Numbered from the stretch's first letter, positions 14,466-21,451 are shown. The stretch is DNA of 23,409 bases from an uncultured Ruminococcus sp. (GCA_937910385.1 CALEPT010000085.1:1-23409), one strand, 5' to 3'. Notes: generated from the sequence alone by a model not told the origin. Made by a program: numbers and translations.

Positions 14466-15050
14466 TTAGTCTTTCATCTGATCTGGGTCAAGCATTTTGA
14501 TCACCTTTGCAGGAACTCCTCCCACAACGGCATAATCGGGAACGTCCTTTGTGACAACTGCCCCTGCTGCAATAACAGCATATTTGCCAATGGTGACACC
14601 CGGACAGATCGTGCAGCCCATACCGAGCCACGCATTTTTCCTGACCGTGACTTTGCCGTAGGTGTAGGTGGTGTGGCGATCGTACATATCATGATTGATC
14701 GTTGCGATCCTTACCCCCGGTGCAGCCATTACCCCATCCTCAAACTCGATACCGCCCGACGCAGAAAGAATAGCGGAGTGATTGATAAATACACCCTTTC
14801 CGAATTTCACACGGTTGCCGAAATCGCAGGTGAACGGTGTGAGTATCCTGACATCATCGAGCTTGCGCCCGAAAAGCTCCTCAAGATAGCCGACATAAGA
14901 CGGATCATCCGGAAGGACTGCATTTGCCTTTGCACACAGTGTTCTTGCCCGCAGCATTTCATCGACTGCTTCTTTGAAGTACGGCTCAGACACTTTTGTC
15001 GGACCGCCTTTATCCATCAGCTCATAAACATAGCCGTTTTTATATTCCAT
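14466..15050 (-). CDS. Maltose/galactoside O-acetyltransferase-like hexapeptide transferase
   Basis: 194 aa, acetyl-CoA sugar O-acetyltransferase of the LacA/Maa/NodL type. An N-terminal helical domain (residues 1-60) precedes left-handed beta-helix hexapeptide repeats (FGNRVKFGKGVFINHSAILSASGGIEFEDGVMAAPGV), the catalytic His in RIATINHDMYDR, and a C-terminal end AVVTKDVPDYAVVGGVPAKVIKML. ATG 15050 is chosen for the GGAGG 7-8 nt before it; an upstream ATG at 15077 overlaps the LysR stop (ATGA) without its own site. Same operon direction as LysR. It is a distant paralogue of the product of 15960-16508. Confidence 0.88.
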   Translation of the reverse strand: MEYKNGYVYELMDKGGPTKVSEPYFKEAVDEMLRARTLCAKANAVLPDDPSYVGYLEELFGRKLDDVRILTPFTCDFGNRVKFGKGVFINHSAILSASGGIEFEDGVMAAPGVRIATINHDMYDRHTTYTYGKVTVRKNAWLGMGCTICPGVTIGKYAVIAAGAVVTKDVPDYAVVGGVPAKVIKMLDPDQMKD

Positions 15051-15073
15051 TTCAAGTCCTCCTATTCGTTTTC

Positions 15074-15949
15074 TCATAACTGTTTTTTCATAATTTCGAT
15101 AAACCCGTTGGTGTGTTTCTTTGGATTGTCGGCTTTCATAAAAGCACAGTACCGCCTGATGATTGGTTTGCCGTTTCGCAAAAGCCGCACGGCTTTTGTA
15201 GTGGTCTGCACCGCATCACCGCTGCCCTCTATAGGCATAAAGCCCTTGCCCTGAATGACCTGCATAAGCGCATCGTCAATAAATTCTGTGAAATAAATTT
15301 CACTTGTAAAGCCCAAGTCATTCGCATAAAAGCTGCGCTCAGTTTCTTGCTGATCGGGTGAGGAAAGCAGTATCAGCGGCGTGTTTTTAAGGTCTGATAT
15401 TTCCACTTCATCAAGCTGTGCAAGGGGCGAATTTGACGAAATTTCCGCATAATATTCACGAATGTCAAGCACGATGTTCACATACTCGTCAGAGAACGCC
15501 CTGCGCTGGTCGTTCAGCACAATATCAAGTTCACCGTTTCGCAAGAGAGCGTAAAGTGCATCGTGGTTTCCGTGTGTGACCTTCACAGCCACATCGGGGT
15601 ACTTTACCGTAAACTCAGACACGGCGCTGTTGAATTCCTTGCCGCTGTAGCCCTTGAGCAGTCCGACCTTCAGCAATTCGCCGTTATTGCCCGAAACCTT
15701 TTGCAGTTCACGCACCATATTATCATAGTCCGCCACAAGCACAAGGCTTTTCTTGCAGAAAAACTCGCCTGCGGGAGTCAGCGTGAAGCTGCGCTTTTTA
15801 CGTTCAAGCAGCGTCACGCCAAGTTCTTCCTCCAGCGCCTTGATTTGCTGCGAAATTGCCGACTGCGAGATAAAATGCTCCTCTGCGGCGGCGGTAAAGC
15901 TTCCGAGCCGAACCACCGACTGAAAATAGCGTATCTGTTTCAGCATCAT
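15074..15949 (-). CDS. LysR-family transcriptional regulator
   Basis: About 291 aa. The winged helix-turn-helix spans residues 1-60 (MLKQIRYFQSVVRLGSFTAAAEEHFISQSAISQQIKALEEELG, then LLERKKRSFTLTPAG), followed by an effector-binding domain of the usual length (LKVGLLKGYSGKEFNSAV, DIVLNDQRRAFSDEYVN, PLILLSSPDQQET). The start ATGATG at 15949/15946 follows GGTGAT; a longer frame begins at 15982 inside the upstream gene. Unusually it is embedded in the middle of the run it probably controls, between two acetyltransferase genes, not divergent from it. The inducer is unknown. Confidence 0.9.
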   Translation of the reverse strand: MMLKQIRYFQSVVRLGSFTAAAEEHFISQSAISQQIKALEEELGVTLLERKKRSFTLTPAGEFFCKKSLVLVADYDNMVRELQKVSGNNGELLKVGLLKGYSGKEFNSAVSEFTVKYPDVAVKVTHGNHDALYALLRNGELDIVLNDQRRAFSDEYVNIVLDIREYYAEISSNSPLAQLDEVEISDLKNTPLILLSSPDQQETERSFYANDLGFTSEIYFTEFIDDALMQVIQGKGFMPIEGSGDAVQTTTKAVRLLRNGKPIIRRYCAFMKADNPKKHTNGFIEIMKKQL

Positions 15950-15959
15950 ATCACCGCTT

Positions 15960-16508
15960 TCAGTTAAATTTTTCAGGATCAAGCATTTTTACGACCTTTG
16001 CAGGATTGCCGACAACAACAGCATAGTCAGGCACATCCTTCGTCACAACTGAGCCTGCACCGACGATAGCGTGTTTTCCGATAGAGATACCACGAAGCAC
16101 CACCACATTTGCACCTATCCAAGCACCTTTCTTTATCAGAATCGGTTTGCAGGGCAGTAGCATTCTGTCATAGGGATCATGATTGTTGGTCAACAGAGAG
16201 ACATTTCCTGCGATCTGCACATCGTCCTCAATGGTGATACCGCCCCTTGCCATTGCAAGCATATTTGCATTAATAAACACATTGCTTCCGATCTTCATCT
16301 TATCAAGTGCCGCACCGTTCAGCGGAGCAGTAATATATGTTCCCGTGCCGATGTTTTCGCCGAAAAGCTCCTTCAGCACAGCCTGATACTCTTCGGTCAT
16401 AGGCATGGTGTGGCTCAGCTTGAACTGAAGCTCCGTTATTTTTCTGCCTTTCTCACGGTCTTCTTCGGAAAGCTCTCTCATATCCACAATTATCTCATTA
16501 CACTCCAT
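15960..16508 (-). CDS. Hexapeptide-repeat O-acetyltransferase
   Basis: 182 aa. The N-terminal helix region (MRELSEEDREKGRKITELQFKLSHT) is followed by left-handed beta-helix repeats (MKIGSNVFINANMLAMARGGITIEDDVQIAGNV), the catalytic-type His in LLTNNHDPYDR, and the common ending IVGAGSVVTKDVPDYAVVVGNPAKVVKML. Acetylates a sugar or small alcohol with acetyl-CoA in the cytosol. GGAG lies 5 nt before the ATG, overlapping the end of the previous gene. Similar in plan to the acetyltransferase at 14466 but shorter at the N-terminus, so two different acceptors are likely. Confidence 0.87.
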   Translation of the reverse strand: MECNEIIVDMRELSEEDREKGRKITELQFKLSHTMPMTEEYQAVLKELFGENIGTGTYITAPLNGAALDKMKIGSNVFINANMLAMARGGITIEDDVQIAGNVSLLTNNHDPYDRMLLPCKPILIKKGAWIGANVVVLRGISIGKHAIVGAGSVVTKDVPDYAVVVGNPAKVVKMLDPEKFN

Positions 16509-16517
16509 AAATACTCC

Positions 16518-16886
16518 TCAATAGGTCGAGGCGCTTGCTAAAGCAAAGCGCCATTCGCCGTTTTTCTTTACAAGCTGAAACCGAAGCTGTAACCGCCATG
16601 TATGTTTTCCGCCGCCGAACACAGCCGCAGTAACACGGCTTCTGCCTACCAGTACAGCAGTATTGTCCTTGACTTCCACCTGCATATCCTCATGTTCGGC
16701 AGAATAGTAATTCAGCGTACAGTCCATGATCGAGCTGATATAGACCTCTTTCGGCTGCCGCATACCCGTCATGTGAACAAGCACAAAGCTGTCATCGTGG
16801 ACACGTTCAAGCCCGGCTCTGTCCTTCTTCACCATAGCAGTATACATCTCTTTGTAGAGCTGTATGATCTGTTCCTTATCGGTCAT
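16518..16886 (-). CDS. SnoaL-like/DUF4440 family protein (NTF2 fold)
   Basis: 122-aa cone-shaped alpha+beta barrel protein: first helix MTDKEQIIQLYKEMYTAMVKKDRAGLERVHDDSFVLVHMTG, then MRQPKEVYISSIMDCTLNYYSAEHEDMQVEVKDNTAVLVGRSRVTAAVFGGGKHTWRLQLRFQLVKKNGEWRFALASAS. This is the standard DUF4440/SnoaL-like layout, often a cyclase, isomerase or lyase, or non-enzymatic. ATG 16886 overlaps the flavodoxin stop as ATGA, so the pair is coupled; an earlier in-frame start at 16904 is inside the flavodoxin. Specific reaction unknown. Confidence 0.8.
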   Translation of the reverse strand: MTDKEQIIQLYKEMYTAMVKKDRAGLERVHDDSFVLVHMTGMRQPKEVYISSIMDCTLNYYSAEHEDMQVEVKDNTAVLVGRSRVTAAVFGGGKHTWRLQLRFQLVKKNGEWRFALASASTY

Positions 16887-17398
16887 ATGCTTTTCTTCGC
16901 CCACGCAACGACCTTGCTCTCGGACTCGGCAGACTCGGCACCGTGAACCGAAAGCCCTGCCTTGACAGTTGCACCCTTGCAGAGATTTTTCAGGTCACGC
17001 TCGCTGGAACCCATACCGCTGCCCTCGTTGGTGCAGAACGGAATGATCGTCTTACCCGAAAAATCATACTTTTCAAGCAGTGTGAACATACACATGGGCA
17101 TCGTTCCCCACCAGTTGGGATAGCCTACGAAAATGGTGTCGTAGTCCTCAAAGTTGTCGGGATAAGCCTTGATCTCAGGACGAGCCTTTGCGCGAAGCTC
17201 CTGCTTTGCCTCCTCGATGCAGGTCATATAGCTTTCGGAATAGGGCTTGACGGTATCGACCTCGAAAAGATCACCGCCCACTGCCTTCTGAATGAACTCA
17301 GCAACCCTCTCGGTGTTGCCCTTTGCGATCGTTTTCAAGCCGCCGTTCCAGTAGTTTTCGCCCTTGCGGGAATAGTAAACGATAAGAATGTTAGCCAT
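16883..17398 (-). CDS. Flavodoxin
   Basis: 171-aa FMN-binding electron carrier or quinone/NAD(P)H reductase-like protein (Flavodoxin_4 type). Phosphate loop region NILIVYYSRKGENYWNGGLKTIAKGNTERVAEFI, second loop DTIFVGYPNWWGTMPMCMFTLLE (PNWWG is the FMN isoalloxazine loop) and a third at PFCTNEGSGMGSSERDL. Strong site CGGAGGT before the ATG. First gene of the minus-strand run; upstream is TATAAT (17427-17432) with a poor -35, which would fit activation by the LysR protein. Supplies reducing power to the other redox genes (inference). Confidence 0.9.
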   Translation of the reverse strand: MANILIVYYSRKGENYWNGGLKTIAKGNTERVAEFIQKAVGGDLFEVDTVKPYSESYMTCIEEAKQELRAKARPEIKAYPDNFEDYDTIFVGYPNWWGTMPMCMFTLLEKYDFSGKTIIPFCTNEGSGMGSSERDLKNLCKGATVKAGLSVHGAESAESESKVVAWAKKSI

Positions 17399-17563
17399 AG
17401 TGATTACCTCCGTGATTTGTTTGGTAATTATAGTCTAACATACTTTTTCAGATAAATCAATCTGGAATTCAGCTAATAAAGATAAGTTTTTCTTATACAT
17501 CTTTCTGAAAAAACGATCAGCCTTGCGTGGTTGACCATTCTTTTTAATATTATTCACAATTGT

Positions 17564-17740
17564 CTATTCTTTATCGCAGAGATATTCTCGCATCAGAGTC
17601 GCTAAAAAATCTTCTGCTATATCATGCTCACTCTCGTTCGGGTTAGTATAGCCTGTCACATTACCAAAATTTGTCTCGTCAAGGAAGCTTCCTTTTTGCC
17701 TGTCAGCATCTTGTGGGGATATCACAAAACTGAATGAGAG
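17564..17740 (-). pseudogene. Relic of an unrecognised gene (58 codons, no start)
   Basis: A frame of 58 codons ends at TAG 17564-17566 and reads ISPQDADRQKGSFLDETNFG followed by NVTGYTNPNESEHDIAEDFL and ATLMREYLCDKE. It is protein-like and polar but has no ATG start or ribosome site, and the frame closes at a TGA at 17741-17743. Probably the 3' end of a deleted gene. Family not recognised. Confidence 0.35.
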
Positions 17741-17758
17741 TCAATGAGTCGCATTCAG
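17730..17758. promoter_or_regulatory. 29-bp imperfect palindrome
   Basis: Left arm CTGAATGAGAGTCA, centre A, right arm TGAGTCGCATTCAG; 12 of 14 positions pair. It could be a protein-binding site or an RNA hairpin; no T-run follows, so it is not an obvious terminator. Confidence 0.4.
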
Positions 17759-18035
17759 TGCTTACGGAAATTTAATAATTACTCAGTATATCTTTCACAC
17801 ATTTCACTTGAAATTAAGAAGAAACCTCCGTGTTCGGAAACGAACCCAAACTGAATATAGTCGAAATACTTATATCGAGCCTTGTATTATACCACATTTG
17901 ACTCCGCAAGTCAATGGGAATATATTTTTAGAATTAAAATAGAAATGTTTCTTTAATATTTTTGGAAAAGTCCAATGTTTGGAAACCGAATCAATCATAG
18001 TGATGTTACTGCGATTACTGTAATTTAGCTATGAA
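17759..18035. other. AT-rich intergenic region without a gene
   Basis: Contains two small dyads, GTTCG-GAAA-CGAAC (17832-17845) and TTGACT...AGTCAA near 17900-17915, and runs of A/T. I find no open frame with a ribosome site and no clear terminator for the minus-strand YczE gene that ends at 18036. Confidence 0.4.
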
Positions 18036-18707
18036 TCAGGATATCTTTACAGCCTTGCGGCAAAGTACAGATTCAAGTGGCTTCTTGACGAGCTTCAGAA
18101 AAATCTTTACTACAAATCCGGTCAGCAATGCGGATATTATAGTGCCTTCTCTTGTGCCGACTATGGTAAAGTCAAAGAAGATGAATGACAGCAAAACTGC
18201 CAGTATCACACAGGTCACATCAAAAGCGATCTTGACAGTGCCGAACTCTTTATTTATCGTATCGGAGATCGCTTTAACAAAGGCTTCTCCCGAATTGAGG
18301 ATCACATTCGCCGTGACTGAAAGGGATATACCGAATCCGAGTATGATGATACCGATCAACACCATCGTCATTCTTGTGAAATAGGTGGGTACAGGTATCT
18401 TTGCAACGATCCACATTCCAAAGTCCGTGAACCAGCCGAACAGGAACGACAGCGGCACTTGCAATAGCTGTATCAGCTGGAATTTCTTCCTCAGCACAAC
18501 GATCTGTCCCACGATCAGTATGCAGTTCCAGATGATAAGCCAAGTGCCTAACGAAAATGCACTGAATTTGCAGCTCAGTACATTTGCTACCGATGATATT
18601 GGTGATACCCCAAGCTCTCCGTGCTTTGTGAATGCGACACCAAGCGCTGCAAAAAACAGCCCGAAAATAAACAGGATATATCTCTTTGCGATTTCAGTTT
18701 TACTCAT
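18036..18707 (-). CDS. YczE/YyaS/YitT-family membrane protein
   Basis: 223-aa integral membrane protein with about five or six helices: YILFIFGLFFAALGVAFTKH, SLGTWLIIWNCILIVGQIVVL, LLQVPLSFLFGWFTDFGMWI, MTMVLIGIIILGFGISLSVT, VKIAFDVTCVILAVLLSFIF, and TIISALLTGFVVKIFLKLV. The GELGVSPISSVANVLS motif after helix 1 is typical of the YczE/YyaS group, whose transport role is unproved. Its ATG overlaps the MarR stop (ATGA), so it is co-translated with that regulator, the usual pairing in Firmicutes. Likely derepressed when the MarR protein leaves the operator at 19154. Confidence 0.88.
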   Translation of the reverse strand: MSKTEIAKRYILFIFGLFFAALGVAFTKHGELGVSPISSVANVLSCKFSAFSLGTWLIIWNCILIVGQIVVLRKKFQLIQLLQVPLSFLFGWFTDFGMWIVAKIPVPTYFTRMTMVLIGIIILGFGISLSVTANVILNSGEAFVKAISDTINKEFGTVKIAFDVTCVILAVLLSFIFFDFTIVGTREGTIISALLTGFVVKIFLKLVKKPLESVLCRKAVKIS

Positions 18708-19138
18708 TCCGATCCCTCCGTGATATGTTCAAGATTATCTTTGATACGGCTCAGAAAGCTGACAGCAAGCTCTTTTTCGTGTTCATCAAGCCCTGCAAAA
18801 GCGGCTATTTCAAGCCGCAGGAACTCCTGTTCTACTCGCTCGGTCAGTTCTTTTCCCTTATCTGTCAGGAACACATAGAGATTCCGTCTGTTGCCGTTCA
18901 TCATTCTGCGCTCTATCAAGCCTTTATTTTCCATTCCTGCAAGAACGGAGGTCAGCGTAGCCTGTTCAATACAGCAGTTCTGAGCAATGTCCTTCTGTAT
19001 CGCCCCGTCATGGGAGTACAAATAATCAAGCACCTTTGGCTGCCCCGAAGTCAGCTCTGTATCCTTGATCGCATTGGTCAGAAGCCTTTGCAGTATCAGG
19101 TGGTCTGCCATAAGCAGATAGTAAAGTGTATTATCCAT
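18704..19138 (-). CDS. MarR-family transcriptional regulator
   Basis: 144-aa winged-helix repressor. Dimerisation helices at both ends flank LTSGQPKVLDYLYSHDGAIQKDIAQNCCIEQATLTSVLAGMENKGLIERRMMNGNRRNLYVFLTDKGKEL, the HTH and beta-wing. Two adjacent cysteines (QNCCIEQ) at the start of the recognition region might sense oxidants (inference). AAAGGAG lies 5 nt before the ATG. It is the first gene of an operon with the YczE protein and probably controls itself through the palindrome at 19154-19168. Confidence 0.92.
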   Translation of the reverse strand: MDNTLYYLLMADHLILQRLLTNAIKDTELTSGQPKVLDYLYSHDGAIQKDIAQNCCIEQATLTSVLAGMENKGLIERRMMNGNRRNLYVFLTDKGKELTERVEQEFLRLEIAAFAGLDEHEKELAVSFLSRIKDNLEHITEGSE

Positions 19139-19153
19139 ATCTTCTCCTTTGAT

Positions 19154-19208
19154 TTCTAATAGTTAGAACTCTAATAATCATTATACCACTTCCGATTATT
19201 TCATTCAA
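19154..19208 (-). promoter_or_regulatory. Promoter and MarR operator of the marR-yczE operon
   Basis: Minus strand TTGAAT (19203-19208), 17 bp, TATAAT (19180-19185). Just downstream lies the perfect palindrome TTCTAA-TAG-TTAGAA (19154-19168) overlapped by TTAGAACTCTAA (19163-19174). These cover the transcription start and the leader before the ribosome site, typical for autorepression by MarR proteins. Confidence 0.75.
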
Positions 19209-19350
19209 TAGTCAGTGCGGAGAAAATATACATACATTTCTTGTGTTTTTTAGTAAGAATGAAGACGTGAGATTAATCAAATATCACATACTGTTTTCCG
19301 TTCTTGACGGTAACGACGTGATTATAGGGTATCCGCATCAGGGCAATAAA

Positions 19351-19385
19351 AAAGGACAGAAAGTCCCTATAAAGGCTTAATGTCC
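19351..19385 (-). terminator. Probable terminator of the DUF5131 operon
   Basis: GGACA (19354-19358) pairs with TGTCC (19380-19384), with inner AAG/CTT and CC/GG pairs; alternatively GGAC-AGAAA-GTCC. On the minus strand it is followed by TTTTTTATT. It lies about 50 nt after the DUF5131 stop. To its left, 19273-19338 holds a 21-aa frame (MRIPYNHVVTVKNGKQYVIF then D) without a ribosome site, probably a relic. Confidence 0.55.
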
Positions 19386-19432
19386 ATTTCAAAAACTACT
19401 CAGCATCAGCTAAGCCTGCCGTTAAATTGTTT

Positions 19433-20302
19433 TTATTCACACTTTCCGCAGTTACTGCAACCATTACAGCACATCTGCATACCGCAGGTTTCACAGCGTT
19501 CTCTGAATACAGGCTTGTATCTGTCCTCATCTCTGACAGGGTATCCAAGGCTGTCATACAGGTCAAAATGTATCGGCTTCCCCTGAAAGCTCATACCCGA
19601 CTTTCTTGCCTGCTGCGACTGGATATTACCCTCCAGCTTGTATAGCTTTCCGTCCTTGACAAAACGCCGTCCTGTTCCGCAGAATACAAATGTCACATTA
19701 TTATCCACGCATTCCTGCCGCAGGAGCTTCACCCAATCGTAATGACAAGGTCTTGCACCGTCGTAATTCTCGCCGTCGCAGAGGACTTGCTCGATCTGCC
19801 CGGTTTCAAGATATTTTCTCATACTGACCTGACCGATGAATGGAGCGCACATCACACCCTTGTGCTTGAAAGGAAGTTCAAGCAATATGGGGATACGTTC
19901 GTCCGCACGTCGCTGGTTTTCGGCTGTCACATTAAAAAAGATGTTATCCCAGCCGTCGCCCCAGTCTTTTGGGAGATGCTCCGCCACACGTTCGGGGCGT
20001 TTTGTCAGCAGAAAGAATATCACATCGCTGCGAATCTTCATCAGCTCCCACGCATCATCACGCCACTCGTCTGCCTCGGCAAGAAAGAAATCCGAGGTCA
20101 TACAAACTCTTATCTGCTCTCCGCTTTTTATCTTGTAATTTCCCTTAAGGTCTTTCTGTATCGGGTAGTTGAAGCCTGCCTTAGTCCGATATATATTCGA
20201 GCCGTCCTGATCTCTCATCTTGTCAAGAAAATACATATAGCAATGGTCACAGCCCTCGCTTTTCTTGATACACCCGTGCCACGGGTTCCAGATATCGTGC
20301 AT
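19433..20302 (-). CDS. DUF5131 (phage Gp37/Gp68-type) radical-SAM-like protein
   Basis: 289 aa. The N-terminus IWNPWHGCIKKSEGCDHCYM carries the family motif W-N-P-W-x-G-C...G-C-x-x-C-Y, whose cysteines are thought to hold an Fe-S cluster in a radical-SAM-like fold. Later landmarks: VCMTSDFFLAEADEWRDDAW, FFLLTKRPERVAEHLP, NIFFNVTAENQRRADERIPILLELPFKHKGVMCAPFIG, ENYDGARPCHYDWVKLLRQEC and VTFVFCGTG. The tail adds seven cysteines in 19 residues (CETCGMQMCCNGCSNCGKC), a likely second metal site. Start ATG 20302 lies 1 nt after the stop of the EVE gene, whose end supplies AAAGGA. The substrate is unknown; phage and defence contexts suggest nucleic-acid modification. Confidence 0.82.
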   Translation of the reverse strand: MHDIWNPWHGCIKKSEGCDHCYMYFLDKMRDQDGSNIYRTKAGFNYPIQKDLKGNYKIKSGEQIRVCMTSDFFLAEADEWRDDAWELMKIRSDVIFFLLTKRPERVAEHLPKDWGDGWDNIFFNVTAENQRRADERIPILLELPFKHKGVMCAPFIGQVSMRKYLETGQIEQVLCDGENYDGARPCHYDWVKLLRQECVDNNVTFVFCGTGRRFVKDGKLYKLEGNIQSQQARKSGMSFQGKPIHFDLYDSLGYPVRDEDRYKPVFRERCETCGMQMCCNGCSNCGKCE

Positions 20303-20303
20303 A

Positions 20304-21056
20304 TTATTTTCCTTTCAGCGCAGCACTCAGACTATTCGGAACTCCTCTCGGACCTCTGACTGCAAAAATGCCATATTCTGATTTTAACCGTTCAAATGTA
20401 AACTGCTCAGGCTTGTATCTTTTTATCAGTTTTATCTTCATCAGCTTGGTGATCGTAAGCTCAGATGAATGATAATCATAAGGGATATCCACATCAGTGA
20501 CCTTGCACCGGTAAAGAATAGCCGACACAGGTGCGCCGACATACAAGAAAACAGTATCATTTTTCTTGATTCCTGCGCCCTGCTTCCAGTCAATCACATC
20601 AGCGTCATCGAAAGCATGAACGATGTCATAATATTTCGGATTTGAGGGTATCAGCCACTCCTTTGGCGGTCTCATTTTTTGCTTTGTCTTTTTAGAAGCT
20701 GTCACGTTATAGCTTACATCTATCAGGTGTGTGATCGCATCAAGCGGAACTGTGCCGTCAAGGACGATAGAGATCCAGTTTCCTCGGCTGATATGGTAGC
20801 CGACATAGTAACCGTCCTGCTGTACCAATAAATCACGCAGGAGAATGTCATCGAGCTTGACATTCAGTATGTCCACCATACCGCTTTTATCCCTGTTGAT
20901 CTTGTCATAGGATATGTTCATCACAAGCCCGAACCACTTTTGATTATCAGCGTGACGGAAGATAGCATATTCAGGAAATCTCGACCACAGATATTCCGGC
21001 TTTGCTTTGTACTCCTTTTTTATATATCCGAATACTTCTTCACGCATAGTTTTCAT
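20304..21056 (-). CDS. MmcQ/YjbR-like domain fused to an EVE/PUA-like domain
   Basis: 250 aa. N-terminal 1-120: MmcQ/YjbR fold (REEVFGYIKKEYKAKPEYLWSRFPEYAIFRHADNQKWFGLVMNI, VDILNVKLDDILLRDLL, YVGYHISRGNWISIVLDGTVPLDAITHLIDVSYNVTA). C-terminal 130-250: EVE-type PUA-like domain (PKEWLIPSNPKYYDIVHAFDDADVIDWKQGAGIKKNDTVFLYVGAPVSAILYRCKVTDVD). EVE domains read modified bases in DNA or RNA; MmcQ/YjbR proteins resemble DNA-binding CyaY-like folds. I set the start at ATG 21056 because a strong promoter (21096-21124) rules out the longer frame reaching 21251; 21047 is an alternative. First gene of the operon with DUF5131. Confidence 0.82.
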   Translation of the reverse strand: MKTMREEVFGYIKKEYKAKPEYLWSRFPEYAIFRHADNQKWFGLVMNISYDKINRDKSGMVDILNVKLDDILLRDLLVQQDGYYVGYHISRGNWISIVLDGTVPLDAITHLIDVSYNVTASKKTKQKMRPPKEWLIPSNPKYYDIVHAFDDADVIDWKQGAGIKKNDTVFLYVGAPVSAILYRCKVTDVDIPYDYHSSELTITKLMKIKLIKRYKPEQFTFERLKSEYGIFAVRGPRGVPNSLSAALKGK

Positions 21057-21095
21057 ATTATTCAGCTCACATTCTGACAAGTATTTTCTGTAATT

Positions 21096-21124
21096 ATTAT
21101 ACATCTGAGCCCCGAAAAAGTCAA
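21096..21124 (-). promoter_or_regulatory. Promoter of the MmcQ-EVE / DUF5131 operon
   Basis: Minus strand TTGACT (21119-21124), 17 bp, TATAAT (21096-21101). Predicted start near 21089, 33 nt before ATG 21056. Confidence 0.85.
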
Positions 21125-21153
21125 TCTCTGCACACTTTTTCACACCTTTTACA

Positions 21154-21182
21154 TTGCAATATACCGCCATTTGTGCTATAAT
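21154..21182 (+). promoter_or_regulatory. Promoter of the 78-aa gene
   Basis: TTGCAA (21154-21159), 17 bp, TATAAT (21177-21182), 32 nt before the ATG and divergent from the MmcQ-EVE promoter 30 bp away. Confidence 0.85.
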
Positions 21183-21214
21183 CAGGATATAGAGCAGATC
21201 GGAGGTGAAATGCA

Positions 21215-21451
21215 ATGGATAACGAAACCGAAGAATTAGTAAACCGTGCATTATACAAGCAGATCAAATCAATGAACCGTGCCGAAATGGGGACTTTCGT
21301 GAGAAATGTCTTTGCTCAGGGCTATCAGAGAGCCGAGGAGGAAACGCACCCCATTGATTATGACAGCTTACGAGCCGATCTGAGCAAAATCAAAGGTATC
21401 GGAGAAAAAGGACGGTTTGCACCGTCCTTTTCGTTTTATGGGGAACTTTGA
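21215..21451 (+). CDS. Small helical protein (78 aa) whose frame runs through a terminator
   Basis: Strong site CGGAGGTG 7-8 nt before the ATG and a good promoter. Product: MDNETEELVNRALYKQIKSMNRAEMGTFVRNVFAQGYQRAEE, then DYDSLRADLSKIKGIGEKGRF. The helical body and a closing helix-hairpin-helix-like KGIGEK resemble small Ruminococcus proteins that continue beyond this point with about ten more helical residues. Here the codons after GEK (GRFAPSFSFYGEL) are the terminator hairpin itself and the stop (21449-21451) lies beyond the T-run. Most transcripts should therefore lack a stop codon. Either a 3' truncation or a regulated nonstop gene. Function unknown. Confidence 0.7.
   Translation: MDNETEELVNRALYKQIKSMNRAEMGTFVRNVFAQGYQRAEEETHPIDYDSLRADLSKIKGIGEKGRFAPSFSFYGEL
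21406..21437 (+). terminator. Intrinsic terminator inside the coding frame
   Basis: AAAAGGACGGT (21406-21416) pairs with ACCGTCCTTTT (21421-21431), 4-nt loop, followed by CGTTTT. The hairpin lies before the stop codon of the 78-aa gene (21449-21451). Confidence 0.85.

Noticed and set aside
14283..15254. Plus-strand 323-codon frame
   Set aside because: Antisense to the methyltransferase, acetyltransferase and LysR genes; His/Cys/Ile-rich shadow composition and no ribosome site.
20304..21251. 315-codon start for the MmcQ-EVE gene
   Set aside because: The first 65 codons cover the gene's own promoter and the divergent 78-aa gene and do not resemble the family; ATG 21056 is used.
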